Notes: generated by a model not told the origin, from the sequence alone. A stretch of 64,000 nucleotides of DNA from Stratiolaelaps scimitus (GCA_019614645.1 JABWDB010000006.1:9920001-9984000); one strand, 5' to 3'; shown: positions 1-12,053, counted from the stretch's first letter. Program-made: numbers and translations.

Positions 1-32
<32 letters not shown>
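1..32. repeat. (TA)n microsatellite at window edge
   Basis: Pure alternating TA from the first base to about position 27, then a broken tail. The repeat is cut by the window start, so its full length is unknown. Confidence 0.95.
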
Positions 33-231
33 GCTATTGACAGACATTTCATTTCCAGAAGGCCGAAAGAACAACACATTTACATCATCGGCATTTGAGC
101 GTACTTTTATATCACCGAATATAAAAGGAATAATAACCACCCTTGTACGTAATAACGCCAGATATCGTTCAGTTATACATATGCGTTCTGAAATAGCTCG
201 TTATGAATATCCTACTATTATTGATAGCTGA

Positions 232-1300
232 TTGTGCTCAAATGCTGTCAGACGCGGAGAATCTTTGGAGTTGTTTATCATCTTTCTTTATCTGAAGATT
301 CTTGCCAGGTACGAGTAAGGAAGAGAATAAGCAAAGGTGGCCCCCACAGGTCCTCATAGTAATACCTATAAGGTTAAGGGCTGAGGCCCCTTGAATGGAA
401 ATGTTCAACGGTGGGGATCGGACTCGTGCACCTATGTGTTGTACCTCCGGATGCAAGGCGCACACAAATAGACCCACCACGGCACCGGGCTCGACCCTAC
501 CCTCGCCTCTGATCTGGCGTATACAACGTAACCGCGTGCAGCATCTCGGGTAAACGACCACCAGATTTGTGAGGGGATTGAGCCAGATCTCGATTGCAAT
601 TAGCAATCAGATGGGCAACAACTAGGTTGTTAGACATTCACAATTAGACATTCCGGCGATTGCTCTGCTTACTACGGTCACACTGTTTTTGTTACTATTA
701 TACCTCTATAACAGGGTGCGAACTGTTCATGGACGACATGTTGTTTCGGCAGTCGTCATGCGAATACGTCGGAAGGGCAGATAGGTGAGGCGGATGGGGC
801 TTCTGGGGGGCTGGGAGTTGGATAGTGAATATAATAAACATAACAAACAAACGAGTTCCTACCGGCAGCTACAAACGGCAATCGAAGGTAATGGTGGTTT
901 GACATTCAACGTGGAATAAAGCTCATCCATACGTTGACGGTACGCCACCGTCAAATTGCGGCACATTGAACATCAGGCGAAGTCGATTGGACTACTGCTG
1001 CCGTTTCTGCTGTTGCTGAAACGAGCTAGTTCGAACGGGAAAGATTTGCTGCGTTGCTTGGTGCGAGCATCAATCGAAGAACTGCTTACGTTAGCCTCGA
1101 AGGGTCATAATCGGATCATGCGTCATAGATGTTCTTATTAATTGTTTCAATCACGCCTCTCGCCGTGAGCAGGCATGAATGTGCGACTAGACCCGTGTGC
1201 ATATTCTGCTAGATTTAATCAACAAATCTGGCGGCGCGAGACGACGACTATTCGCTGTGTCCACCAGCACTGTTCCGCCCGTGACAGTCAGCGTTTTGTC
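232..1300. other. No supported gene; unique-looking sequence
   Basis: Both strands carry only short open frames. A 122-codon minus frame at 238-606 and a 61-codon plus frame at 956-1141 show no domain, no convincing start context and no splice pairing. I see nothing else in this stretch. Confidence 0.5.
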
Positions 1301-1334
1301 TACGTGTGCGCCTCAGCTGGGTATAGTTTAGCCC

Positions 1335-1380
1335 AGCCGGACACCAGCCACTAGGACACCAGCCGGACACCAGCCACTAG
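1335..1380. repeat. 26-bp tandem duplication, 1.8 copies
   Basis: AGCCGGACACCAGCCACTAG occurs at 1335-1354 and again at 1361-1380 without mismatch, with GGACACC-type sequence between. It is a simple recent tandem duplication next to a TA tract. Confidence 0.9.
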
Positions 1381-1387
1381 CTTTGTC

Positions 1388-1424
1388 TATATATATATAT
1401 GTATATATATATACACACGCACGC
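1388..1424. repeat. (TA)n with CACG tail
   Basis: Alternating TA interrupted once by G, followed by an ACACACGCACGC tract. Simple sequence only. Confidence 0.9.
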
Positions 1425-1709
1425 GCTAAATATTACGTTGCAAACGCTGTCACAGTTCGTCGTGTATTATATTATATTGTTTGTTTGGCTGTAGACGCTT
1501 TGACAACGGAGGTAGTTGGCGAGCAGTGGCACCGCCTTTCAAACCATTAAAAGATGTATATTTACCTACACACGTACAGTAGGTACCCAGATGCAAACTA
1601 GCTCCAGACTCAGAGGCGGCTGCACTAACGACAGCAATGACATGGCCCCTTTTGAAGTGTATAGTGATTGCGTAGGGGCGGCGTCGTAGTCAGCAGGCTC
1701 GACAGCAAA

Positions 1710-1760
1710 CTAACTACTACCACAGCAACAACAGCAACAACGACGGCTGTGTATCATACA
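1710..1760. repeat. CAACAG/CAG-rich simple repeat
   Basis: CAACAACAGCAACAACGACGG-type low-complexity sequence. It produces long overlapping minus-strand frames across 1710-2288 (up to 192 codons) that translate to Cys runs and YIYIY runs, so I treat them as repeat artefacts. Confidence 0.7.
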
Positions 1761-1954
1761 TAGACAGCTGGGGATCACGTTGAAGGAGCATAGAGAAAGA
1801 GATTGTTGTTGATGAATGAATGGTGTTGGTGGCTGCTGATGCGGAGGTGCGGGGGTGTTGGAGGAAAACAAAAGCGGCAACAATTCTGTGATTCTGGATG
1901 TTCGTTCGACCGTCTCTGTGTCCGTAGGTATTTGTGGTAGGGTCTGTGTGTGCG

Positions 1955-1978
1955 TATATATATATATATATATATATA
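1955..1978. repeat. (TA)12 microsatellite
   Basis: Uninterrupted TA alternation, preceded by a short TGTGTGTGCG stretch. Confidence 0.95.
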
Positions 1979-2895
1979 CCGCCGTTTGATGCCTTGAACT
2001 GCAACCGCGCCACCGTTGATTGACAGTGCCGGCAATAGATAGGCAGCAATGAAAAGTGGCCGATGATGAGACCAGTAGCGCAAGAACAAACTGGACCAAA
2101 CGGACAGGCTGCCATATCACCCCAACGACGATGTAGCAGCTGCACTGTTTGTTAGCGCCGCAGTTGCCCCCGCGGGGCAACAACATCCCCTCGTACCGCC
2201 ACTCAACTGAACAACGGGATGCGACAATGGGCAGCGCCTTCCAGCGCACAACGACGGTACGGCTGTGACCGACACTGCTGGAAATCATTGCCGCTTCCTC
2301 TCGTTGGGCGGCAACGGGTGGATGGGAGTGTTGTTGTTAACGCTGGCGCTGATGAGAGGGGTGATCACGAATGATGATCATGTCAGAATTGTTGATCGGG
2401 TCCCCGCGCGCGCGGAGGGGCGAGGATCGTGATGTGTGCCCGGCCACAACGAGACGTGGATTAGATAAAGATGAAGACGTTTTTATATAGAGCTAGCATA
2501 ATAGCTATAAGCACTTCACATAACACCGTAATAGGGCGCAGGGCAATAGATACACGAAGACAGAGAATGCCTTGTTACACGACTGAGGGTTGTTACATTC
2601 ATTGAAGTAGTAGCCGTAGTCGTGTCGCTGTTCGAGACCATATCGATGGGTATTTATCAGTCAATCAATCAACACTGTATTGAAGCATCATTCAGACATT
2701 CGGGTACTTGCAATCGACAGAAACGACTGTTCGATATGATACAATACTATACAGGTGAATGAGTAAACGGAGTTGCCATTATGAAAGCTTGGCATTCATC
2801 ATTAGGAGTTTATAAATGACTCAAGCCACCTTATACTTTATAGCGGTATAGCTAAATAATATGGCTGTCCTCTAGACCAGGTTGTACTAAATAAA

Positions 2896-3256
2896 TTATC
2901 TTGGTTTTTCACTAGACAATCTATGCTTTAATAGTTGTAGAAATATCGAATGACGGAAATCGGTGTCGTCGCAACAAGAAATAACTATTCTACGAACAGA
3001 ACAAACATGCCAAGTAGAATGTACGCAACAAATCAGTGTGTTCGCAAACAAATAAATCAACGTCTTTATCAAGAAAAAAACAAAAGCAAAGAAAAAGGAG
3101 ACGTTTAATATCAAACCATTGAAATCTGCGCAAATCATCCGGCTAGACTCACGTATTTCTGAACATAATTCCCCTAAGACGTCCGAACATTCCCGCCTGC
3201 CATAGTCGTATCACTCACGTTGCTCCGATAAGCAGCACTTTGTCAGGTAGAAACAT
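2896..3256 (-). CDS. Candidate two-exon small gene (minus), about 43 aa
   Basis: Not recognised as any family. Exon 1 is 3256-3219: an ATG (G at -3) followed by MFLPDKVLLIGA and ending in a strong GTGAGT donor. A second GTGAGT donor lies 66 nt downstream in the same phase. The candidate acceptor is a pyrimidine-rich TTCTGTTCGTAG ending at 2990. Exon 2 (2989-2896) is then open for 30 codons, with a CC-DD motif near its start and a basic end, and stops at TAA. The two exons agree in phase (two bases plus one). The upstream CAG/CGG-rich sequence would be the 5' leader. The intron would be 229 nt and AT-rich with a long T-rich 3' part, as expected of an intron. Support is splice signals and phase only. 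An unspliced 80-codon frame over 2896-3138 is the alternative. Confidence 0.25.
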
Positions 3257-3387
3257 CTCTTGACTGCAGCATGATGAAGAGCAGCGGCGGCAGCAGCAGC
3301 AACAACAACAACGGCGTTGACGACGAGCGGAGGTCGTAATGCAATGGGTGGCTATTACCGCTGTTGGTACGCCTCAATAGCGACAGA

Positions 3388-3400
3388 CCCCCCCCCCCCC
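3388..3400. repeat. C13 homopolymer
   Basis: Thirteen consecutive C on the plus strand (G13 on the minus strand), in a region of CAG/CGG-rich simple sequence at 3283-3313. Confidence 0.9.
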
Positions 3401-3780
3401 GTCCCACCTCCACATCCTACTAACTCCGCTGTCCTTCTCTCGGTTAAACTGCGACCATCACGATACGAACAGATGAATAGACAAATGGACGCATGAAGCT
3501 AAATGCCGCTCTGTCACTGGACGGTAGACTCACACGAGTGTGTAGCTGCTGCTGTACCTACTTGTTGAAGCCGTCAGTGGCATTCACAACGATCCGTTTG
3601 GTGTTAAGCGGCGCCAGCAGTGAGCTGGCCAGACGATCAGCGGCGGCATGACCTTGTCAAAATTAGTAGCAAGGTTGAGAGTACTCACAAGACGGAGCTA
3701 GCGTAAGATATATTTACTGGCGGGCGGCGCAGTGTTGCATGTGCGCGATCGTCGGCCGCGGGACATCTTCTGGCGTTTTT

Positions 3781-3823
3781 AGCAGCAGCAGCAGCAGAAT
3801 TACTAATAATAATAATAATAATC
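3781..3823. repeat. CAG and AAT trinucleotide tracts
   Basis: AGCAGCAGCAGCAGAAT followed by about six AAT units. They give rise to Leu-rich minus-strand frames that I do not regard as genes. Confidence 0.8.
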
Positions 3824-4572
3824 TACAGACGAACGAAACCGGCGAATGTCGCACGCTCGCTCGCTGATGCTGCTGCTGCTGCCGCCGGCACCGTAAAACA
3901 AAACACAAAAGGTAGCTTAGCATGTATGTTGTACTAGTTGTAGCGTCATCTGTAGTGATAGCAGGACTGGACGGGCGATGGGACCGCCGGCCGCTTAGCT
4001 TAGATTGCTGGCGGTGCTGAAGACGATCGTCGTAGAAGAGTGCGCTCAATCTTTCTTTTCTTCTCCTAACCGACTGACGGAGCCACCCAACGGCGATCAC
4101 GAAGTGGCACTGGAATGAAGAAGGGATCGACCATAGTGTCATATGGAGGGAGCCGCCACGGCTGAGTGGCTACCTTCGAATCAAACCGCGGGGAACCCAA
4201 CAGCGGAATGACGACCGCTGCCTGAGTTTTCGCTATTCTGTCGAAGTTAGAGCCGTGGCTGGACATTAGTGGTATGGTATCGTGATTTGAGCACGGGTCC
4301 ATGCGCCGACGTTGACGTTGGAGTGCTACAGCGGCGCAATGTAAAAATTGACCGGTACCAGTGGATAACAGTCGACGGCCTAATTTTTCGCCGTACATTG
4401 GGAATGCTGACAGAAACGAAAGTTACAGAAGTAACAGAATTCTGAATACATAAATATTATATTTGAAGTATAATATAATACTATATATGTATGTACATGC
4501 AGATGTAGCAGCCGACTGAGCTTCAGTGGATAGTTGCGATTGCTCGTCGAATCACAACATATAATATACGTG

Positions 4573-4598
4573 TATATATATATATATATATATATATA
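4573..4598. repeat. (TA)13 microsatellite
   Basis: Pure TA alternation between a TACGTG and a GTGTAG flank. Confidence 0.95.
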
Positions 4599-4899
4599 GT
4601 GTAGCGTGCTATTGTCGGACGGGTAATTGTAAAAGCCTGGGTAGGTATACCTAAACCATAGGTGAGCGGTGGGTGGAAGAAATGTCAATCGATGGCCAAC
4701 ATGCGAATGCAATCGACTCTCTGGGCCGACTCTGCCTGACGAAGATTGATTCACTTAGAGAGATTCATTTAGAGTTGTTCGAATTCGGAAATCTATTTTT
4801 TCAAGCATCTGCAAAGTTGTTGCCAAGCGGGTCAACCGGTGGCGGTAAAAGCACAGAAACAGAATCTACATCAATATCATTAGTTGACTGAACTTTAAT

Positions 4900-6150
4900 G
4901 GACTACACATGGCTCGGCGCGACGTGAACTCTAAATTCTGTATATCTTTAGTTTCCCTATACACATCCGCAATTCGAGTATGTTTGTCTGTGTGTTTGTA
5001 TTTGTGGATGTGATATTATGTACCGGATCATAGCGTGAGTCGCCTTGTTAACACACTACCGTCGGCAATGACAGATTTCATGCTTATATTTGACAACGAG
5101 TGGAAACTATCAACCAGATTTTAGGTTTGCCAGGTACGATTTCGCGATGCAATGAGCTAAACGAGCCGTTTATATGATTAAGACCTGCTATGCGGCATGA
5201 TATTCAACAGTCCTTAAGCGATTGATAGATAGGTATACTTGTAGCGCTTGAATTCACCAGTGTTCTCGACGAACTGTTGGAATTAGAAGTAGAGCTGAGC
5301 TGATTCTCAAATTCGATCCTTGATATAATATGCACGTGAAATCTCTTAAATTATACCTGAGATTCTACAAAACGTGAATTAACAACAGATGATCAGACTC
5401 ATATTAAGGTTCTGATATCCTATGCTTGCCTTCATACTAGACCAATATCGTTGACAACCGGCAGAATTGAAGCTATCGATCGATTTCAGCTCACATTGCC
5501 CTCGGTTTACACGCTGTTGAGTTGCGCATTGCTCGCCGTTGATTTTCATTAACACTACATATGATGGCATTCGGCATAGTGCTAAATTTAACCATTGTTA
5601 GCATACAATTCCGCTTCCATCTGACTGAGTACATATTTACTAGAATTCTTGTCAGCGCTGTGTCAACGATAACAATGTTTGTCGAACTCAGAATGGAGAG
5701 TCAACATCGTCACCGGCTGATAATCGCTTAATAAATATTAACCTTCTGCAGCAATTCGCGCGACACCGTCGAAAGCTTTTGCCAGATCAGCAAAGTGAAC
5801 GTATGTAGCACAACAACACATGTCCTGCTAATATGTATTCACAACCATAGTCACTACCGACATGAGCAGCAAGGGCACTAGCGTGTGTCTGTTATTTTTA
5901 ACCCCTCGAATTTGCGCGTGTCAGCAAGCAATTTGTGTCTACCGGTTTGTTGTCCCCTTCATTGTGTGGCTTATCTGTGTAAAAAGGAAATTGGCGACGC
6001 TGTCGTTGTGATTCCTTTTTAGGGTGAGCTACTTCATTTTGGTTAGCATATGCTACCGTCAAGCGTTTGAAGCTATGCATGCTGTTCGCTGCTGATCGCC
6101 GCGGAGGCAGCTATGTTATGTTACTGTTGAATCAAAGATTGCTAGAGACA
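4900..6150. other. No supported gene
   Basis: Ordinary mixed-composition sequence. The only frames over 60 codons (5379-5570 and 5898-6080, both minus) have no domain or splice support. Confidence 0.5.
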
Positions 6151-6222
6151 TGACACGTCCCGATCGACGTCTTGCTCTTTTATACCACAGTTGCTTGTGC
6201 ACAAAAAAAAAGAACAGAGGGA

Positions 6223-6861
6223 ATGAAGTGTCACCGCAACAGCCACACTGCTGCCAATCAGTGGAGCGACGCTACGGTGGCGACGACGATAAAGCGGAGA
6301 GGGAGCGACAGTACTAGTCAGACGTATGGGGGGGGGGCTGTATGGGGCGAAGGTGGCCGGGACCAGAGGTCAGGGGTCGAGTGGCAGCGGCGCCGGCGTC
6401 TGCCCCTGGGGGGTGGGTCACCCGAGCGAGATGGACAGACGAGCGACACTATAGGCGACAACGGTGGAGCATCGGGACTCACGAAGCGGCGTGACACCCG
6501 CTCACTCACACACGTCGACAGGCAGACGTACACACGCAAGGATAGCAGATGCGGCCAAAGGCGACACGGTCACAGCGAGTTGATCGCTGCCGGGAACGAG
6601 TCGCCGAATGGTCAGAGAACCAGGCGGAAAGCAAGCAAGCTAGCGAGCGAGAGAGATACGCGACAAACGACATACAGGAGCTTTGGCCAGGGAGAGCTTT
6701 ACACGGGGGCATATTTAAGTGCTAGTAATGCGTCGAGTCAAAGCGGCATTTCGCGGCGGCATGCTATAGTTACACCGCATAGGTCTCCTCGAACAAGTGG
6801 CATCACAGGCACTAACTACTTCGTGGCATTAATGCCGGATACGTTACGATGCGCGCTATAA
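6223..6861 (+). CDS. Longest ATG frame in window, 212 aa, unidentified
   Basis: An ATG at 6223 opens 212 codons to TAA at 6861; the frame is also open upstream to about 6172. The product would be strongly basic and rich in Gly, Arg, Ser and Thr, with a Gly run coded by a G10 homopolymer at 6328-6337 and no Cys/His motif, signal peptide or membrane segment. The region is GC- and CpG-rich against AT-richer flanks. That fits either a disordered protein exon or a 5' leader/promoter stretch, where stop codons are scarce by chance. Minus-strand frames at 6318-6539 and 6506-6712 are also open, which weakens the coding case. No family is recognised, and I cannot tell whether it is spliced. Confidence 0.3.
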   Translation: MKCHRNSHTAANQWSDATVATTIKRRGSDSTSQTYGGGAVWGEGGRDQRSGVEWQRRRRLPLGGGSPERDGQTSDTIGDNGGASGLTKRRDTRSLTHVDRQTYTRKDSRCGQRRHGHSELIAAGNESPNGQRTRRKASKLASERDTRQTTYRSFGQGELYTGAYLSASNASSQSGISRRHAIVTPHRSPRTSGITGTNYFVALMPDTLRCAL

Positions 6862-8339
6862 TGATGCTGCATCCGGCACATCCGGACGCGTTGCGACAGC
6901 GTCACAGCAACAGACAATGACAAGCTGCAGAAGCACCACCACACGTACATATGGTGCTGCACGACGTTCCCCGCCACCCCCAGCGTTTCTGCACTTGTCA
7001 CATATCCCTCGATGGGCGACATCTCCAGCAACAAAAATGTCCGTCAACAAAGTTGTCACCGCAATCGCACCGCCCGACCGCCATCAGCATGCATCGCTGC
7101 TGTCCTCAGCCTATCTCCGTCGGCTGCGTGAGACTCACTCAAGGTGGCTTATTCCTTCCAACTCCGATCAGCGGTCTCCTTCGGCCAATATCTTCTTCGT
7201 TTTTCGTCAGCTCGTATGTGGGTTACCACACGAGCAATTCCTCTCCAGACAAGACCGGCTGCCTAATCGTGCAGAATGAGATGCGTCGACGTTCAAACTG
7301 CCGGTGATAGCTAACGGTGCACGTCAAACGGTTGTCCATTCGGTCGGCCACTGCCTTTGCCGCAGTACTAACGGCTGTTTGAGTGATTGACAACGATGAT
7401 GACGTATCCGATCCATCAGAGCTGATTCCGTGGCACATTTTGGCACGATCACAAGTAAAGAACGAGTTTCAAGAGGGTACACCCGTACACCACGATGTCA
7501 ATCGTTAGAACGGAACTGTCGAATGGCAACGTAGAATATGAGAAAAGTAGAAAATGACATAACGGTTCATCTGCTGTGTGACGTATAATACGTACGCATC
7601 TCTCTCTTTCTCTCTCTGGATACACGGTGGGTCTATTTTGCATAAGTAGACGCAAATTTATTTAGCAGTACATTGTTCCATGATCTGGTGAAATAGCAGC
7701 TGTTTGTTACACCTGTCGCTGAACTACACTTGTGTGTATAATGAGAAATATTTTTTGTGTGAACAATATACGCGCTGGTAATACATAGCTGTAAAATATT
7801 TGGACGCAATATTGCAAGCATCATGTTTACTTTTAGGTAAAACAAAGTATCGATTGCTATATTTCCACAGGAATCAGTAAACGGATGAGCAAATCATCAA
7901 AAAAACAGTTTAATAAACGAAGAAATGCAGACACCAATGAACCAAGAAATGAATTCCAGTAGTTTTGCAGATGCCATGCCGACATAACGTATATTATATA
8001 TATATTTTTTTAGCGTCATTCTTACACCCCTGACGATGTGTAGTATTACGGTTTAGCGCATTAGCAAGTCTTCTATTCATTATTTTCACACAGTAATCGC
8101 GGAACACCTAGCGTGATTCTCATGATCGCCGTCACGTGGCATAAAATGGTCACCTGGCACGGGCAAACGTTCACGTCAGTGTATGCACACACAGACCATA
8201 TGCACACGCATAGCAAAGCGAATGGCGCCAACAAATGAGTGGGGAGTGAGATATTATACAATACGTGCGCTTGAATCGCTCCACGCACAATAATCGCTGC
8301 GAGCGATGAACAGTTGCTGAGGTGCCATCGGTGGATGCT

Positions 8340-8640
8340 GTGAGACACTGCGACACAATGTTACGTAGGAACTTTGGGGAAATTGGAGAGGTTAGGGGTC
8401 GTGTCGGCTCGGGATTTCTTGCTGTGCCTACGGATTACGGCTCTGGCGCCGCGACATCTGTAAGTCCTATCTGCCATCTACTGGATCTGGCGCTTAATAT
8501 CGTGCGTTATCGTTCTGCAATATTCCCCACCATCTGTGAAGTCGCTACGTCGCGATCATCAGTATTTGCTTATCATTTTCGATGCTCGCGTCGTCGTCGG
8601 AGAGGTGAGGGCCAGTTGGGTCGGTGGGCATAAAAAAGAG
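8340..8640 (+). other. GC-rich stretch with possible first exon
   Basis: An ATG at 8358 with A at -3 opens a frame that meets a GTAAGT donor at 8460, giving a 34-codon possible initial exon rich in Gly and Arg. The unspliced frame continues to 8633. There is no domain or acceptor partner I would defend; it could equally be promoter-type GC-rich sequence. Confidence 0.2.
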
Positions 8641-8896
8641 GATTTGCTCACACCGTTTCATTAACTCGGTTGCATGGTCACGTCATATACGGGTGTCAGA
8701 TATAAAGATGTGACGTTAGCGATGCGTCCACACGTTTCTACCGACTGGAGAACTCCGCGCCGTTGCTGTATTATGGCCGACAACAAACTATCACTCAATC
8801 ATTATTACTGTTATTTTTACGATAATTATTATTATAGTGTCACAGCTACAAATATGGAGGCGAGAAGCAGGACAATTTTCGATGCCAGAAGCCATT

Positions 8897-9229
8897 TCAA
8901 CGTGGCCCAACCTGTGTCAACCAATTTTGTTGTCTGTATCCGACCTTCCCAAACAGACTGGACTCTCTCTCTCTGGATCCTTTGCTTCTTTCATTGAATT
9001 CTGGCAGTATGGCACCGCTAATGTTAGTTGCAACATGAACATCATCATTAACAGCAGTACCATTGCTACGTAAGGGATGCACTGCTACACCCTGTGTCAT
9101 ACAGTCCTTCCAAGCGTGAATCGGATATGAGAGGGTTCAGAATCGAGACTCACCTACGCTACAAGCGACACCTCGGCCTCTCCATAAGACAAGGAGGCCA
9201 TCGTTTTTGCAGATCGTACACGGGTCCAT
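8897..9229 (-). CDS. Candidate two-exon gene (minus), about 87 aa
   Basis: Exon 1 (9229-9154) starts at an ATG with A at -3 and G at +4. It encodes 25 codons beginning MDPCTICKNDGLL, with a C-x2-C pair, and ends in G|GTGAGT. A 69-nt intron would end at GGTGTAG (AG at 9086-9085). Exon 2 (9084-8897) continues in the matching phase for 61 codons to a stop, with two N-x-T/S sites, an Arg/Glu/Ser-rich stretch coded by a GAGAGA tract, and a polar C-terminus. The intron length matches other short introns proposed in this window. No family is recognised; the CxxC with a following GLL loosely recalls zinc-binding modules, but the remaining ligands are absent. An unspliced 67-codon frame from ATG 9100 is the alternative for exon 2. 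Confidence 0.33.
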
Positions 9230-9499
9230 ATTATCTCTGGTCGAATCAAATATAATCATCTAAAATAGTCCCTACAAATAATTTCTAATTATTGTATGTT
9301 TGAATAAAAGTATTCACATTCAATAGAATCATATGCTAAATTTAAGAGTTAGACGACATGTCTCGTGAGCGAGGCGCCTAACGGAGGATCTTGAAGGGGT
9401 GTTCTATATGTCTATTGTAGCAGGCCTTCTGAGGAGGCCTCTGCAAGAGGCTGATTTCGGTACATCGAACCCTTCGTAGGAATCCGGCTGCAATGGTCC

Positions 9500-9997
9500 A
9501 TGTTAGACCAACATATCCCTTCTGCGGGCGTTCACTCACTCCTCAAGGGACGATTCATATCCGACTCAATTTCCGGTGCGTTTTTATTCCTTAGCCAGCT
9601 CCCTGGCAAACGTCAGCTGGAGCTACTGGTTGGCTCCTCAGGATTTTTTTCCTACCGCCGTCGCCGAAGAACAAAGACGCCTCAAAGTCTGATCCATCCG
9701 GCCGCGAGCAGCGTTGCGTTCAGTCTATTCGCCCTCGACGGCAGACGAGGCGGCGACAGCGGGTGTCAGAGGAAGAGAGCAGTGAAGGAAATATGCGTCG
9801 GTAGCTCCCTTTACTCTGAGACGATGTGTGCAGTGCTATTGCTACTTTGTTGTTCGCGCCAGATCGAGAAGCGTCGGCCCACTCAAGCCACCCTTTGTAG
9901 CACGAATCTCGAAGTTAGTCCACGATCGATGCAGTCGAGACAGCAAATGAATGCCCTTCAGCCAGCTATGTATGATGCAATACTATGGGGAGCTTAA
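9500..9997 (+). CDS. Unidentified 165-aa open frame
   Basis: ATG at 9500, TAA at 9997. The middle is basic (an Arg run near residue 55) and there is a Leu/Cys-rich patch near residue 112. A good acceptor-like CTCCTCAG lies inside at about 9641, and two other frames are also open after it, so the true frame, if any, is unclear. No domain recognised. Confidence 0.22.
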   Translation: MLDQHIPSAGVHSLLKGRFISDSISGAFLFLSQLPGKRQLELLVGSSGFFSYRRRRRTKTPQSLIHPAASSVAFSLFALDGRRGGDSGCQRKRAVKEICVGSSLYSETMCAVLLLLCCSRQIEKRRPTQATLCSTNLEVSPRSMQSRQQMNALQPAMYDAILWGA

Positions 9998-9999
9998 AA

Positions 10000-11100
10000 C
10001 GACTATTTGACGAAGGTAGGTGTTCGACTTTATCGTAACTGCGCGCTTCCGTGATTCACAACGATTCATTATCCTATATAATCCTATGTCGTTTCACATC
10101 TACAATTTGTTATTGGTACTCCCATAACTTGAATCAGCGACCAAATCGATGGGAAATAATGGCGGGCGTACTACGTTGAAGATTATTATAGCATAATGCT
10201 ATTGAAATAGATACGTATACCAATGTTCGGTGACGTTCGTTGTATCGGCACTACACGTAACCACTGAGAGATTTTTGAAAGGTGTAATAGAACGATTTGC
10301 CCTGCAGATAGAAACCACCGTATTTAGTGTACGATCCATATTTTCATCAATACGTCCACGGTCCAGCTGAACCCTTCACACAAAACGCCCGCCGTTGCAT
10401 GGTAGAATGAGGCGCATTAGTATCATCTGTCCGGTCCACTATGCATCTCGTTATCTTATAATAATACTCAAACATGGATGACTTTCAACGATATTGAAGA
10501 AGGAAACACGCCAACGCGGTGGTGTTAAAACAATGATTTTCATTATGCAAGCTAATCGTTGTAATTTACACATGCCGTCTTGAAGCCGTTATATGCTGTA
10601 CCGAGATTAGCTAAATATATACCATTGATTGGTGTTGCTAATTTTATGAAAACGTGGTATGTAAACAAATAAAACTAAAATATGGAACAAACTTATGCGC
10701 CGCGCACCTTCTGTCATTAACCAAGTCATCTAAAGGATTGACCTTATAGCTTCATTTGGTCAGAATCCGTTTGAACAACCCATTGTAATAAAATAGAGAT
10801 AAAGTGTTTTCAACCGTTAACTCTGGTACGATGGCAGCGATAACTAGATGCTATGAAAAATATACATGTATCCAATAGGAAACAGTTAAGGAAACTCATT
10901 GAACTTTGACGTCAAAGTGAGGCACAAATATGTTTCTAGGCAATCGCTGAGATCACATCATGCCGCCTTGAGGTGTATTGATAACAGGGACAGTTAATCT
11001 TGTCGTAACTACTAACAAAAATATAGTAAAGAATCAAACGTCCTCATTTGAAAACAATATTCTGTAGGTGAACTAAGTGAACCGCTTCAGCCTCGTCCTC
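10000..11100. other. No supported gene
   Basis: AT-rich sequence with stops in all frames; no frame over 60 codons and no clear repeat. Probably intron or intergenic. Confidence 0.6.
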
Positions 11101-11111
11101 CAATTTGGGAC

Positions 11112-11114
<3 letters not shown>

Positions 11115-11148
<34 letters not shown>
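11115..11148. repeat. (TA)17 microsatellite
   Basis: Uninterrupted TA alternation. Confidence 0.95.
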
Positions 11149-11149
<1 letters not shown>

Positions 11150-11341
11150 CGCATAAGAGACATCTACTATACAAGCAGATCGCAACGACTCGTTCTGGTG
11201 AGCCATTGGCCAGTACTCGCCGTCACTTAGCCAGAGGACAAGATAGAGGATCAGCGCCAACTTCCATTAAGCGCTGTCCGACCATTTGCCTACCATTCGG
11301 AGTAAAGCAATATAGGGTCGTGGCTGCAGAATCATAAGGCA

Positions 11342-11566
11342 TATACAGGGTGGTAGAAATGAAGGCTTGCAGTTAGGGGGCAGGTATGTACAGTTTGAAG
11401 GAGCACGCATCCAGTAGAAAAAAAAACATTGTTTTACAAAGAGGGTTGCAAAAGAGACTGCTTCGATTAAAATTCTGCTTTTTCCTAAGTGGAAATGCGT
11501 TACTATAACATGCCTTAGGCATGCCTCCCTTATAGCCGTCAAGTTGTCTTTACGCCACCCTGTATA
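11342..11566. mobile_element. MITE-like element with 12-bp perfect TIRs
   Basis: TATACAGGGTGG at 11342-11353 is exactly the reverse complement of CCACCCTGTATA at 11555-11566. The outermost TA on each side can be read as the duplicated TA target, leaving TACAGGGTGG ends. The body is 225 bp, AT-rich, and too short to code for a transposase. This matches small non-autonomous Tc1/mariner-type elements (established for TA-target families); the exact family is inference. A 144-codon minus frame running through it has no transposase motif. Confidence 0.75.
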
Positions 11567-11587
11567 ATGACATTTTGTCAACCGCGA

Positions 11588-11602
11588 TCTCTCTCTCTCT
11601 TT
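11588..11602. repeat. (TC)n microsatellite
   Basis: TCTCTCTCTCTCTTTCTT-type pyrimidine tract just beyond the MITE right end. Confidence 0.85.
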
Positions 11603-12052
11603 CTTTATCTTCTTTGGGTCCTCGGTGAGCAGCCACGAGTACATAAATAGTAAGTAAATAGCACACTTTAGAGATTCCATAGACCACGAGCCGTGCTGCA
11701 ATTCCCTGTCTAATTCGAAAGTATAAATTCACTAAACTGTAACCGGAAGCATAACGACCCTTTTAGTATAACTCATACTGTAAATTGGTCACCGCTCTCA
11801 AAAAATGCATATTTTTATGAGCAAGATTAGCCGCCTTGCCCCCGCCTTGTAGCTTCTCAAGGGGAGAAAAAAAGCGAATAACGACTGTCCACTACTTCTT
11901 CGGATTGCCATCAAAGGCGTTCATTTGGGACAAATCGTACCTCGGTTCTGCGGAAAATCCCGTTGCGTCTCCCTAGCTATTTTCCATACCTTCTAGCGTC
12001 CAGCAATGGTTATTCGGCTGCACTGTTCGATGTAGTAAGATCGAATGAATCA

Positions 12053-12053
<1 letters not shown>

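Noticed and set aside
1710..2288. Minus-strand frames of 104-192 codons
   Set aside because: Driven by CAG and TA repeats (Cys runs, YIYIYI) and overlapping in three frames; no domain or splice support.
4145..4200. Possible tRNA (GGCTGAGTGG followed by TTCGAATC)
   Set aside because: The spacing is far too short and neither the T-arm nor the acceptor stem pairs.
11267..11701. 144-codon minus frame across the MITE
   Set aside because: Open by chance through a non-autonomous element; no transposase motif.
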